A stretch of DNA of 64,000 bases, taken from assembly GCF_001730225.1 (NCBI RefSeq), contig NZ_MIJE01000002.1, forward strand, positions 56,915-120,914. Direction: 5' to 3'. Made by a program: the position numbers and the translations under genes. The number at the start of each line of letters is the position of its first letter. Within the stretch, counting starts at the first letter, position 1. This DNA is from Desulfuribacillus alkaliarsenatis. Its GTDB lineage: Bacteria; Bacillota; Bacilli; Desulfuribacillales; Desulfuribacillaceae. This document shows, one piece after another, positions 39,982 through 49,266 of this stretch. The notes beneath the pieces were generated by a model that had not been told where the DNA came from, made no database searches, and saw nothing but the letters and a program-made list of their open reading frames with translations.

Positions 39982-40651
39982 TCCATATCACCATCACACT
40001 ATTACTATAGTCGTTCTTATCATCGACTAGTGTCCCAATCGTCGTATTTATAATTTGTTCATGGGCATAAGTTAAATCTTTGCCGATTGCTACTCGCCAA
40101 TCGCACGCTACTATTTCCATCGCCAGCGAATCTAGCAATTTTTTGGCAATAGTTTGAGGTGTCCAGGGAGTCCCTGTAACCATAGCCGTAACCTTTGCCC
40201 CCTGTATAATGTCAACTAAGCCCGCTTCCGTTCGTCCATGCATACTGATAATTTGCGCCTCTACCCACGGCCTTTGTAGCCTTGCAAACATCACTTGCAC
40301 AGAGCTAATACCAGGAATGAAAACAAGTTCTTTTGCTTGAAAATGTTTTGTAAGATAGTTAGCAAAGCTGAAAATCCCTGTATCTCCAGATACCAATACG
40401 GTAATATTGTTCAGCTTCTGCAGGTTTTTCATCTGGGTCACTACATTCAATAATTCTTTGTCAACTATAAGCTGTTGCTGCCCTGGGACTGCAAATGCTT
40501 CTAGTAATCGCTTCGCGCCCACTACGACATCGGCCTGTTCAATTGCCTGTTTCGCTATTGGTGTTATATACTCCACAGCACCTGGCCCTGTGCCGACTAC
40601 CTTAATTTTTCTCTGCGATGTAGATTGTTGTTTTTCCATCATAGTCTCCAC
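39968..40651 (-). CDS. cbiE: Cobalt-precorrin-7 C5-methyltransferase
   Basis: CbiE methylates C5. The 227-residue chain has the tetrapyrrole methylase loop IKVVGTGPGAVEYITPIA at about 16-33, then VLVSGDTGIFSFANYL and FIPGISSVQVMFARL. It overlaps cbiD by 13 bases and cbiT by 14, so translation is coupled through the run. Confidence 0.95.
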   Translation of the reverse strand: METMMEKQQSTSQRKIKVVGTGPGAVEYITPIAKQAIEQADVVVGAKRLLEAFAVPGQQQLIVDKELLNVVTQMKNLQKLNNITVLVSGDTGIFSFANYLTKHFQAKELVFIPGISSVQVMFARLQRPWVEAQIISMHGRTEAGLVDIIQGAKVTAMVTGTPWTPQTIAKKLLDSLAMEIVACDWRVAIGKDLTYAHEQIINTTIGTLVDDKNDYSNSVMVIWNDSQ

Positions 40652-41781
40652 CCCAGTTCTTTCCCTAAGTCCGCTGCCTCAAGGTCATAGCCTAAAATCT
40701 GTCCGTCAAGGGCATACATAACTGTGCCCACACTAATCTGCGGTAACGACTCAGCTTCGTTATGATATCGAACCTCTTCAATAAGGTCGATTACCCTTTG
40801 GCTAGCCGCTGTAGCTAATGATGTATAGACCTGCTGCAAGCCATACTGTTCAACTATGTCCTTCCCAGCATCAATTGTGTTGAGTGCCATGATGTCGCGA
40901 ATTGCCTGTACAGGTGCTTCCATTAGCGCTACATGGGCGGCTAGAGTTTCCCTTCGCCCATCTGCTACTTTACTATGGGTATGAAAAATTCCCGCTGAAA
41001 CCTTTATCAGCTTGCCGATATGTCCAAATAGGAGAATCCCTCTAATCTGTTCGTGCTTGGCGCATTCCTTAATCATAGCGCCTATGAAATTACTGGTCTG
41101 CACAATGGCATCTGAATTTACTCCCAGGCTCAACAGCTTCTTTTCACCCATACCCCCTGGAGTCAGTGCAATAACCGATTGACCCATGGCAATTGCTTGG
41201 TGTATTTGCGGGATTAGCGAGTCGAGGTAAGCTTCCTCTGACATCGGCCGCACAATACCGGTCGTTCCAAGTATAGATATGCCTCCGATTATACCTAGCT
41301 TTGGATTGAGGGTTTTATTAGCAATCTTGGCTCCTTCTGGTGCAGAAAGTGTTATCGTAGCCCCCATACCGCTTGACAAAAGCTCCTGCGCTTGCTGCAT
41401 AATCATCTGCCTTGGCACTGGATTTATCGCATATTCTCCGACTGGAACGGACAAGCCAGGCTTTGTTACCTTACCAATGCCTTCTCCACCTGTTATTACA
41501 ATTTCTTGGTTACCCCCAGTATGTAGTTGAACCTCGGACTGGATGCACATATTGTTAGTAACATCAGGGTCGTCGCCCGCATCCTTGATCACTCCCGCTT
41601 TCGCTGTTGTACCTTCGATTTTAGCAAAGGCAACTGGGATTCTTACCTGTTCCCCGTTAGGAAGGGTAATAGTAACCTCAGTAACATCGTTCCCTAGTAG
41701 TCTTTCTATGGCAGCACGGGTAGCTGCTGCCGCACAGGTGCCAGTTGTATAGCCTGATCTGAGTTTGGTCTGATTGCCCAT
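40639..41781 (-). CDS. cbiD: Cobalt-precorrin-5B C1-methyltransferase
   Basis: CbiD methylates C1 with SAM. The 380-residue chain starts with LRSGYTTGTCAAAATRAA, the hallmark of the family, and contains DDPDVTNNMCIQSEV and GEGIGKVTKPGLSVPVGE. It begins immediately after the cbiA stop. Confidence 0.96.
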   Translation of the reverse strand: MGNQTKLRSGYTTGTCAAAATRAAIERLLGNDVTEVTITLPNGEQVRIPVAFAKIEGTTAKAGVIKDAGDDPDVTNNMCIQSEVQLHTGGNQEIVITGGEGIGKVTKPGLSVPVGEYAINPVPRQMIMQQAQELLSSGMGATITLSAPEGAKIANKTLNPKLGIIGGISILGTTGIVRPMSEEAYLDSLIPQIHQAIAMGQSVIALTPGGMGEKKLLSLGVNSDAIVQTSNFIGAMIKECAKHEQIRGILLFGHIGKLIKVSAGIFHTHSKVADGRRETLAAHVALMEAPVQAIRDIMALNTIDAGKDIVEQYGLQQVYTSLATAASQRVIDLIEEVRYHNEAESLPQISVGTVMYALDGQILGYDLEAADLGKELGWRL

Positions 41782-43236
41782 TTATTTCATGCCTCCACGT
41801 TTATACGCACGACAGGCTACTAGCAATCTAGTCACTGCCTTTGGATTCGAGCGCAGGTGTAAGTGTAAGTATGATGCACAAATATTGCCCTTGCTATAGC
41901 CTTCTAATCGTCCAGCGGCACCCTTACCTCCAACCAACGAGAAAGCTGCATGTGCTTTTAAACCTGTGTCTGCATCTAAGCTTCCCTGTTCCGCTTGAAC
42001 CCGCTTTGTAGGAATTATCTTAGAGTAGTGAAATTCATGTCCTCGGAGCAATTCCCCTGCGCCTGCAATCAAAGAATCTTGCAGAGCCGTTGCCTGCACA
42101 TAGCCCAAGGCAACCAAACGTTTCGTCATTTCAATTTGAATAGGAACAATCCCTACTCCATTCCAACTGCGGCCCTCACGATCTCTAATCGATTCTGCTA
42201 AATACATATATCCACCGCATTCTGCAAATATAGGTATGCCACTATCCGCCATCAACTTGATAGAATCTACCATTGAGCGATTATCTGCCAGTTGTTCAAG
42301 AAACATTTCTGGAAAGCCTCCACCTATATATAAGCCATCTACATCTGGTAGCTTTGCATCTCGCAAAGGACTAAAGTAGTGAAGCTCCGCTCCAAGTTCT
42401 TCTAAAAAATCGAGACTATCCTGATAGTAGAAGCTAAAGGCTTCATCTTTAGCGACGCCAATTTTTACTTTTTCCAGCTTTTTTGCTTCAATACCGTCAG
42501 TACTTCTAATTGTTTCATACTCTTTATGATTATAATTTTGATTATGCTGCGCCTGTCGGCCAACTGCTAGCAGTTCATCAAGATTAATCTCTGCCTCGAC
42601 CATGTCAGCCATTTTTGAAATCGCAGCTGCTAGTTCTTGATTCTCTTCTGCTGGCAGTAGGCCTAAGTGACGTTCGGGCATACGAATATCATCGTTTTTA
42701 CTTAGGCAACCTATGACCTTTACTCCTAGTTCTTGTTCAATCTCTTTTTTTATGAATGATTTGTAATAGTCACTACCTGCATTGTTAAGAATAACACCCT
42801 TTATCCGCAGTTGTGGCTCGTACTCGCTAAAGCCTTTAATCAATGCTAGACAGCTTCTGCCCATGCCTTTGACGTTAACCACAAGCACGACAGGGATATC
42901 TAAAATCATCGCAATATGGGCACTACTCCCTAGCAGACGTTCATGCTTTGCGCCATCAAACAACCCCATTACACCTTCAATTATTGCCACGTCTGCTTGC
43001 TGAGTATGCTTCGCATACAAGTCTTTAACCACTTGTTCGCTGCCCATCCAACTATCCAGGTTATGAGAACGCGTGCCCGCCGCATGATAATGCAAACCAG
43101 GATCTATATAATCCGGACCAACTTTAAATGGCTGAATTGTTAATCCACGCCTTTTAAGTGCAGCCATAATTCCTAATGTCAATGTTGTTTTGCCTGCTCC
43201 ACTTTGCACCCCAGCTATCAGCAGTTGCGATCCCAT
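41782..43236 (-). CDS. cbiA: Cobyrinate a,c-diamide synthase
   Basis: CbiA amidates the a and c side chains using glutamine and ATP. The 484-residue chain has the N-terminal loop IAGVQSGAGKTTLTLGIM and the C-terminal glutamine amidotransferase domain with GGGFPEMFLEQLADN and IFAECGGYMYLAE, where Cys is the nucleophile. It is second in the run after cobT. Confidence 0.96.
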   Translation of the reverse strand: MGSQLLIAGVQSGAGKTTLTLGIMAALKRRGLTIQPFKVGPDYIDPGLHYHAAGTRSHNLDSWMGSEQVVKDLYAKHTQQADVAIIEGVMGLFDGAKHERLLGSSAHIAMILDIPVVLVVNVKGMGRSCLALIKGFSEYEPQLRIKGVILNNAGSDYYKSFIKKEIEQELGVKVIGCLSKNDDIRMPERHLGLLPAEENQELAAAISKMADMVEAEINLDELLAVGRQAQHNQNYNHKEYETIRSTDGIEAKKLEKVKIGVAKDEAFSFYYQDSLDFLEELGAELHYFSPLRDAKLPDVDGLYIGGGFPEMFLEQLADNRSMVDSIKLMADSGIPIFAECGGYMYLAESIRDREGRSWNGVGIVPIQIEMTKRLVALGYVQATALQDSLIAGAGELLRGHEFHYSKIIPTKRVQAEQGSLDADTGLKAHAAFSLVGGKGAAGRLEGYSKGNICASYLHLHLRSNPKAVTRLLVACRAYKRGGMK

Positions 43237-43258
43237 ATCGTCACCTCAAATCCTTTTA

Positions 43259-44314
43259 TTACTTCCCTTCACTTACTCCTGCTTCGGCAAAGGTAGCCAT
43301 CTCATTTATGATCCTGGTAGCTGCTTCTATCATATGAAATGCTAATACAGCTCCTGTACCCTCACCTAAACGCATATCAAGGTATAACATCGGTTGAAGC
43401 CCAATCATATCCAGCATAACCTTATGTCCTGGCTCTTGAGATATGTGAGAAGCTATTATGTAATCTTTTGTCTCTGGTTTTAACTTATACGCTACTAAGG
43501 CTGCCGCAGTAGAGATAAAGCCATCAATCACAACAGGCACCTTTTTGGCTGCTGCTCCTAAAATCACACCTGTTAAGGCCGCAATCTCTAGCCCTCCGAC
43601 TTTTCGTAATACATCGAGCGGATTATTTACATCGGGTTGATTAATTTCTATCGCTGTTCTAATTGCTTGTTGTTTTTTATGTAATCCTGCGTCATTAACG
43701 CCAGTCCCTCTACCTGTAATCCTTTCTAACTCATCACCGCTAAAGCAAGCTAGTATAGCGCTACTCGGAGTCGTGTTGCCAATGCCCATTTCACCTGTGG
43801 CGACAATAGTAGCACCTTTGTCTATTTCCTTCGTTACAATCTCAATCCCCACTTCTATGGCTTCGATTGCCTCTTCCATAGTCATCGCTGCTTCCTTGAC
43901 CATATTACGAGTGCCACGACGTACATTTTTCTGATATAAACTCGGATGTTCGGCTATTGGAGACGCTACACCCACATCTGTAACAACTACCTTAGCGTCA
44001 GCCTGTTTAGCTAATACATTAATGGCAGCTCCTTCACCAAGAAAGTTCAAAACCATTTGCGGCGTTACTTCTTGTGGAAATGCGCTCACACCCTCTTCTA
44101 CCACTCCATGGTCACCTGCCATGACGAGCACCGTTTTTTTGCCTAGCCTCGGCATTGGGTTTTGTTGAATGCAAGCGAGCTTTACGGCTATTTGCTCCAA
44201 TACTCCTAAGCTCCCAGGGGGTTTTGTTAAAAAATCCAATCGTTCCTGCGCCTTTATTCCGTACTCTGTGTCTGTTTCCACTACTGCTTCTAGCGTTCTC
44301 TGAAATTGTTCCAT
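43259..44314 (-). CDS. cobT: Nicotinate-nucleotide--dimethylbenzimidazole phosphoribosyltransferase
   Basis: CobT makes alpha-ribazole 5'-phosphate from nicotinate mononucleotide and a lower-ligand base. The 351-residue chain has LTKPPGSLGVLEQIA, VMAGDHGVVEEGVSAFP and GEMGIGNTTPSSAIL, and ends with LGEGTGAVLAF carrying the catalytic glutamate. It is the first gene after the second cobalamin riboswitch and leads the 20-gene run. No gene for making dimethylbenzimidazole is visible in the window. Confidence 0.96.
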   Translation of the reverse strand: MEQFQRTLEAVVETDTEYGIKAQERLDFLTKPPGSLGVLEQIAVKLACIQQNPMPRLGKKTVLVMAGDHGVVEEGVSAFPQEVTPQMVLNFLGEGAAINVLAKQADAKVVVTDVGVASPIAEHPSLYQKNVRRGTRNMVKEAAMTMEEAIEAIEVGIEIVTKEIDKGATIVATGEMGIGNTTPSSAILACFSGDELERITGRGTGVNDAGLHKKQQAIRTAIEINQPDVNNPLDVLRKVGGLEIAALTGVILGAAAKKVPVVIDGFISTAAALVAYKLKPETKDYIIASHISQEPGHKVMLDMIGLQPMLYLDMRLGEGTGAVLAFHMIEAATRIINEMATFAEAGVSEGK

Positions 44315-44375
44315 TTGTTAAACCTCCATCAATTATAATTCCCATGGAAGCTGTATGTTCATTTCACGTTTGTTT

Positions 44376-44413
44376 CTAAAAAAATAGCCTCTACCCTGAA
44401 GTAGAGGTTATTA
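44376..44413 (-). terminator. Terminator of the cobT cobalamin riboswitch
   Basis: AATAACCTCTAC and GTAGAGGCTATT form the stem, followed by TTTTT on the minus strand, between the aptamer and cobT. Confidence 0.85.
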
Positions 44414-44459
44414 TCTCAGAATTTCTCTGACCATACCTTCCTCGAGGGGTCTTCCAGCT

Positions 44460-44625
44460 ACTCATTACAGGCAGGTTTCCTGGCTTCCAGATCATCCTCC
44501 CCATACCCTTCCCAATTCATGGTGGTTACGTATGGTTCGTAGCTGGTTACAGTGGCGGGACCGCTCAGGCTTTCCTGATTCCCTTTTAACCCAATTATGG
44601 GCACCTATAACTATTTGGTAGTTGC
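44460..44625 (-). ncRNA. Cobalamin riboswitch (cobT-cbi-cob run)
   Basis: On the minus strand: GGTGCCC, AAAAGGGAATC, GAGCGGTCCCGCCACTGTA and GAAGCCAGGAAACCTGCCTG follow in order. It controls the biosynthesis run that starts with cobT about 145 bases downstream. Confidence 0.93.
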
Positions 44626-44667
44626 TTACATTATATCGCTCAAATGAAGCTACAACAAATTAAAATT

Positions 44668-45516
44668 TTATAAAATACTTGCCTTTTCATCTAGTCTATT
44701 TACAATCTGTTTGGCTTCTGTAACTGATTTCGGTCGATAAGAAGTTTCAGAAAATATTTCGGCCACCTGGGGTGTCTCTAATGCTGTTCTTGCTACCAGT
44801 TCTTTATCTCGTAATAGATCGCCTGAGCCTGTCGCACAAATTTTCCCATCTGCCATTACAACAATTTCACTTGCCCACTGAAAAGCAAGGTCAACATCGT
44901 GAGTTGATATGATTAATGTCTTTCCTTGTTGCTCGAGATTCGCTAGGATTTCGAAAAGCTCCCTTTTAGAGGCTGGGTCCAGACCGACAGTAATCTCATC
45001 AAATACTAAAATATCAGGGTGCATTGCTAGCACTCCAGCAATGGCTACTCTCTTTTTTTGGCCTAAACTTAAATTTTGTGGAGGCCGCTCTGCTAGATTC
45101 TTAATCCCAACCTGCTCCATTGCTTTGTTTGCTCGCATTTGTACTTCTTCCTCATTTAGGCGTTGGTTTCTCGGTCCAAATGCTATATCCTCTCTAACAG
45201 ATGTGGCAAACAGCTGGGAGTCTGGATTCGCAAACACAAATCCGACCTTCTCTCTTATTTGTTGGATATTTTCCTCGTTGACTTCGCTTCCAAAAATTTT
45301 GACATTTCCTGTTTGAGCTAGCAATAAACCATTCAAATGATATAGTAATGTCGATTTCCCGCAGCCGTTAGCCCCCAAAATTGCTACTTTCGCCCCTTCA
45401 GGTATAGAAAGACTGACCTGATGTAGCGCCTTCGTGGAATCAGGATAACAATAGCTTATACCTTTGATTTCCGCGGCGTATTGCATATTTGTGATTGTAC
45501 TTCTATCAATATCCAT
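44668..45516 (-). CDS. cbiO: Cobalt ECF transporter ATPase CbiO
   Basis: This 282-residue ATPase drives cobalt import with CbiM and CbiQ. Walker A is LGANGCGKSTLLYHLNG, the signature is NLSLGQKKRVAIAG, and Walker B is ILVFDEITVGLD. It ends shortly before the cobT riboswitch, overlaps cbiQ by 11 bases, and is last in its unit. Confidence 0.93.
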   Translation of the reverse strand: MDIDRSTITNMQYAAEIKGISYCYPDSTKALHQVSLSIPEGAKVAILGANGCGKSTLLYHLNGLLLAQTGNVKIFGSEVNEENIQQIREKVGFVFANPDSQLFATSVREDIAFGPRNQRLNEEEVQMRANKAMEQVGIKNLAERPPQNLSLGQKKRVAIAGVLAMHPDILVFDEITVGLDPASKRELFEILANLEQQGKTLIISTHDVDLAFQWASEIVVMADGKICATGSGDLLRDKELVARTALETPQVAEIFSETSYRPKSVTEAKQIVNRLDEKASIL

Positions 45517-46282
45517 AAAACAGCACCCCCCTATCTATTAAAATTAGGAGTATCGCTATAAATATTACTATAGTCGCTAACAGCAAATCCTTAATATTAA
45601 TCGTTTTCGCGGGCCCCATTCGTAATGTCCCGTCAAACCCTCGTGCCTCCATGGCGCGATGTAGCGTCTCTGACCTATCGAAGGCGCCGACAAACATACC
45701 ACCTAAGACCTCACCAAGTGTATTATACTTCCTAGGATTATTTTTGAATTTGAAATTTCTTGACCGCAGCGCCTTCTCTACATCTCTTATTGCATCTCGA
45801 AATAGGAACACGTATCTAAACGTTAAAAACAAAATCGCTGTCATATAGGGCGGTAGCTTTAAATTTCCTAATGCTTGAAAAAACGAGCTTATTGATTGTG
45901 TTGATAACAATATAATCATCACCGCTGCGGATGTTAATGCCTTTAATAATAGTGCCCCTGTAAATTGGTATTGTTCAGTAGTTGGCTGTAATCCATTACC
46001 AAATAGCAATGGTATTGCCATTAATACGAGAAAGGGAAGCAGCCAAGATATCTTCTTTACCGTGGGTTTTAAAGGCACCTTCCCAGCTACCGTTGAAAAC
46101 AGAACAAGTGAAAAGGCGACAAGCAATGTTGAAATCGATGATAAACTCAGCGTTAATATGATGTAACTTACCGCTGCGACAATTTTCGTTCGTGGTTCCC
46201 ATCGATATAACCATGAATCGTTATGATGTTGTTTGCATGTTGCGTATTCCCACTTGTTTGACTGTAATGCCTGTTGTCTCAT
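45506..46282 (-). CDS. cbiQ: Cobalt ECF transporter transmembrane protein CbiQ
   Basis: This 258-residue T-component has about five membrane segments and the coupling motif blocks ALRSRNF and AMEARGFDG (the Ala-x-x-x-Arg type that contacts the ATPase). It follows cbiM after 61 bases and overlaps cbiO. No cbiN gene lies between cbiM and cbiQ. Confidence 0.92.
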   Translation of the reverse strand: MRQQALQSNKWEYATCKQHHNDSWLYRWEPRTKIVAAVSYIILTLSLSSISTLLVAFSLVLFSTVAGKVPLKPTVKKISWLLPFLVLMAIPLLFGNGLQPTTEQYQFTGALLLKALTSAAVMIILLSTQSISSFFQALGNLKLPPYMTAILFLTFRYVFLFRDAIRDVEKALRSRNFKFKNNPRKYNTLGEVLGGMFVGAFDRSETLHRAMEARGFDGTLRMGPAKTINIKDLLLATIVIFIAILLILIDRGVLFYGY

Positions 46283-46343
46283 ACCATTACCAACTTTCCC
46301 ATATCAAGCTTAGCACTAACGAGCAAAAACCGTTCTACTCTGT

Positions 46344-46943
46344 TCAGTAGGTGATTAATTGTGGACGAGTGCGCTGAATAAATCGGATAACTAAGCCTGT
46401 CATCAACCCTTCTATGAAAATCAATGGTACGTGACTCATTACCAGTACATTGATAACAGAGAATACCCCTTGATTGTATATATCACTACTTAGTAATAAC
46501 GCCATAATCATAATGGTAACAATTAATATTACGGCCAATCCACCTGTAATGGCGCTTCTCCAAAACAATTGTACGTTTGATAGTTTGCGGAATATGTAGG
46601 CAACGATTAACGCTGGAATAGCCGTAATTAAGAAATTAACTCCAATTGCAATAATGCCACCATGCTGTAAAATCGTTGCTTGTAGCAATAAGCCAACAAA
46701 GATTGCTATTGGCGCTCTTCTACCCAGTAGAATGCCTAACAATCCTATTAGCAAAAGATGCACCGAACTCGGCCCAATTGGAAGGTGAATCGACGATGTT
46801 ACAAAGAACGCTCCCGTTACTAAGCTAATCTTTGGTATCTCCTTTGATTGTAAGCCTTTGACTGAGTATGCTAAAATCCCCGCACTTATAGCAGCTGCTG
46901 TACCTGTAACTGGCAAGCTAAATACTCCATCAGAAATATGCAT
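46344..46943 (-). CDS. cbiM: Cobalt ECF transporter substrate-binding protein CbiM
   Basis: CbiM binds cobalt through its N-terminus: the chain begins Met-His-Ile-Ser-Asp-Gly, with His2 the key ligand. At 199 residues it is slightly shorter than common CbiM (about 220-245). About seven membrane segments are visible, with SSIHLPIGPSSVHLLLIGLL carrying further histidines. It leads the cbiMQO unit under a cobalamin riboswitch; that setting supports cobalt rather than nickel. Confidence 0.92.
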   Translation of the reverse strand: MHISDGVFSLPVTGTAAAISAGILAYSVKGLQSKEIPKISLVTGAFFVTSSIHLPIGPSSVHLLLIGLLGILLGRRAPIAIFVGLLLQATILQHGGIIAIGVNFLITAIPALIVAYIFRKLSNVQLFWRSAITGGLAVILIVTIMIMALLLSSDIYNQGVFSVINVLVMSHVPLIFIEGLMTGLVIRFIQRTRPQLITY

Positions 46944-46961
46944 AACTTATTTCACTCCCTT

Positions 46962-47001
46962 TATAAAAATAAAAGATTCCTTAGCCTTAGCTAAGGAATC
47001 T
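46962..47001 (-). terminator. Terminator of the cbiM cobalamin riboswitch
   Basis: AGATTCCTTAGC and GCTAAGGAATCT form a strong stem, followed by TTTTATTTTTAT on the minus strand, 20-60 bases before cbiM. Confidence 0.87.
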
Positions 47002-47054
47002 CCCCATCTTAGAGTCCCTAAATACTCTGAGCTGCACTTTTCCATGTAACAACT

Positions 47055-47225
47055 CATTATAGCAGGCAGGTCTTCTGGCTCGCAGGTCATTCTCCCCTCT
47101 TTCCTTCCCGAGATTTATCTCAGTGGTATTAAGAGGTTCGTATCTACTTACAGCGGTGGGTCCGCGCCGGAATTACACCGGTCTTCCCTATTCTCCCAGC
47201 TCTCGCTGAGCACCTTGCTATTTCG
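47055..47225 (-). ncRNA. Cobalamin riboswitch (cbiMQO)
   Basis: On the minus strand: AAGGTGCTC, the P-stem GACCGGTGTAATTCCGGCGC, GGACCCACCGCTGTAAGT and GCGAGCCAGAAGACCTGCCTG follow in the order of the class. It differs from the other two copies in its stems, so it is not a recent duplicate. Confidence 0.92.
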
Positions 47226-47329
47226 TCTCACTATTTATTTGTATTCATCCTATCACATATTTAACTATTATTATGCAATTTGCTGTATTTTTTATAATTT
47301 TTTAATCTTTTGTTATGTTCTTTGTTATG

Positions 47330-48547
47330 CTATTCTTTCTTCCAGTATTTATGAGAACGAGCACTAAGTCCATCCAGTGAATAGATATCTTCTAAGCTAT
47401 CAATCATATTGTTTGAGTTAGTGTTACGATCGTCAGTTAAATCTAGTACATTTCGTGTCCATCTATATCCTCTATTATACGGACACACATACAAGCAGAT
47501 ATTACAATTAGTACCGCACTCCGCCCAATATTTATAGCATCTTTTATGGTCAATTATCCAACGTAAATAGTGTGAATTCCCAGTCTCATCTACTGCTTCT
47601 TTCGCTCGTTTTCCATTGCTAATCGCATTGCTAGGACACTCTCGTGCACATTTCTTACATGTATCACAAAACTCTGTAACACCAAAATCGATTGGTTCAT
47701 CTGGCAATAAAGGCATGTCCGTAATAATTTTAGCAACCCTCGTTCTTGACCCTAATGTCGGACTGATGACTTTCCCATGTCTACCGATTTGACCTAGCCC
47801 TGCATCAATCGCTAAAGGAACATTTAATGCCGTACAATTGATACTCGGTAAAGCATTAAAGCCTAATGCATTAATAAACCCTGCTACATTCATGCTCACC
47901 TTACACATGTCTGTATAGACCTTAGAGGTTTCTCCATAAGCTAATAAGGTGGGAGCGTAGCGAAGTCGGTCATAATTCATTTCAAACATTAAAACAATAA
48001 CGGTATCCATTGCCTTTGGTAACACACGAGTTCCATCTGCCATTAAAACTGGCTTCGTAATTTGATGATATGCTGAATTTTCGTCAGAAAACCTAATAGG
48101 AAAGCTCTCTTTTTTCTCTGGATCATACCATTCTGAATAAACCCATCTCCGATCGAGCTTCGTAATACCTACAGCATCTGCACCATACATCATAGCAGCT
48201 TTTTTGACGACCTTAGTCGTTTCCACTGGGTCTTCGAAGGCTCCTTCATATGGTATTGAACAGACAAAATTGTCCCAGCTATTGGCCGACTGGTCTGGCA
48301 CATTAATACCAAAACCAATTTTGTCAATAAAATTCATTGCACCATGGTGAAAGGCATAATCAAAGCGATTATACCCTTGTTTCCCAGACTGAACATGCTC
48401 TTTTAATATTTTATTTCTTTCAGCGTCAATATCTTTTAATTCCTCGTTCCAGAGCGTTTGCATGATTACATGGTTTTTTTGGTTAAAGCGCTGATACTCT
48501 TCCCCTACCTCATGAATCTTTGCTGCTGTATTCTGATTGTTATTCAT
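47330..48547 (-). CDS. RdhA-family corrinoid/iron-sulfur enzyme without Tat signal
   Basis: The 405-residue protein belongs to the reductive dehalogenase family. It shares long blocks with the Tat-bearing RdhA in this window, such as DAGLGQIGRHG, TDMPL and PIDFGVTEFC. Two ferredoxin-type clusters are visible: C294, C297, C300, C304-Pro and C337, C348, C351, C355-Pro. No RR signal or hydrophobic leader precedes the mature-like start YQRFNQKN, so it should be cytoplasmic. The start overlaps the response-regulator stop by 8 bases, with GGAGG upstream. No rdhB follows. Reductive dehalogenation is inferred; another B12 reductive reaction is possible. Confidence 0.85.
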   Translation of the reverse strand: MNNNQNTAAKIHEVGEEYQRFNQKNHVIMQTLWNEELKDIDAERNKILKEHVQSGKQGYNRFDYAFHHGAMNFIDKIGFGINVPDQSANSWDNFVCSIPYEGAFEDPVETTKVVKKAAMMYGADAVGITKLDRRWVYSEWYDPEKKESFPIRFSDENSAYHQITKPVLMADGTRVLPKAMDTVIVLMFEMNYDRLRYAPTLLAYGETSKVYTDMCKVSMNVAGFINALGFNALPSINCTALNVPLAIDAGLGQIGRHGKVISPTLGSRTRVAKIITDMPLLPDEPIDFGVTEFCDTCKKCARECPSNAISNGKRAKEAVDETGNSHYLRWIIDHKRCYKYWAECGTNCNICLYVCPYNRGYRWTRNVLDLTDDRNTNSNNMIDSLEDIYSLDGLSARSHKYWKKE

Positions 48548-49250
48548 AGTCGCCCTCCAAATCGTGACCTATCATCATATATCCGACCGTTGGTACAGTT
48601 TTTATAAACCCTACATCACCTTTTAGGATATCGAGCTTACGACGAATTCGTGCAACGCAGACGCGAAGGTACTGGGTTTCGTTACGATATTCCGCCCCCC
48701 AAATCTTGCCTAGCAATTCCTCGTGTGTTAATACGCAGCCGACGTTTTTCGCAAGCTCAGCTAATAATTTAAACTCTGTAGGAGTAAAGGTAATTTCTCT
48801 GTCCTTTACATGAACACTCATACTCATAAAGTTAATCTTTATGTCCCCTAATTCAAGTAATGTCTCACTGTCGGCTCGTATTTCACTTTGAGTCCTACGT
48901 AACACGGTTTTAATTCGAGCCAGTAATTCCTGAATATCAAATGGTTTTACAATATAATCATCAGCGCCTAGCTCTAATCCTTTCAGTACATCTGCCAAAT
49001 TCCCCTTTGCCGTAATAACAACAATCGGTACTGATGAAAATTCTCGAATTTTCTCTAATACCTGGAACCCATTTAGTTTTGGAAGCATTATATCTAACAA
49101 TATTAAATCGGGCAGGTTTTGTTCAAACATGTCTATTGCTTCTTGTCCGTCAGAAGCTGTTATAACATTATATTTACTGGCAACGAGGTTCGCTCGAATA
49201 AACCTTTGAATTTTATGTTCATCTTCGACGACGAGTATTTTCTGGTGCAT
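48540..49250 (-). CDS. OmpR/KdpE-family response regulator
   Basis: This 236-residue regulator starts MHQKILVVEDE, 9 bases after AAGGA. The receiver domain has the phospho-acceptor aspartate in DLILLDIMLPK and the lysine in DDYIVKPFD. The C-terminal winged helix (TPTEFKLLAELAKN) binds DNA. It lies 16 bases behind the histidine kinase gene and overlaps the TAT-less rdhA-like gene, so it likely controls this operon and perhaps the divergent one. Confidence 0.93.
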   Translation of the reverse strand: MHQKILVVEDEHKIQRFIRANLVASKYNVITASDGQEAIDMFEQNLPDLILLDIMLPKLNGFQVLEKIREFSSVPIVVITAKGNLADVLKGLELGADDYIVKPFDIQELLARIKTVLRRTQSEIRADSETLLELGDIKINFMSMSVHVKDREITFTPTEFKLLAELAKNVGCVLTHEELLGKIWGAEYRNETQYLRVCVARIRRKLDILKGDVGFIKTVPTVGYMMIGHDLEGDYE

Positions 49251-49266
49251 TGATATCATTCCTTTA

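Noticed and set aside
44112..44345. Extra frame of 77 codons overlapping the start of cobT
   Set aside because: It lies in another frame over well-conserved CobT sequence, has no recognisable features and no good ribosome-binding site.
47330..48547. Epoxyqueuosine reductase (QueG) for the TAT-less protein
   Set aside because: QueG shares B12 and two clusters, but this protein shares longer blocks (GLG.(I/L)GRH, PIDFGV.EFC) with the Tat-bearing RdhA in the same window.
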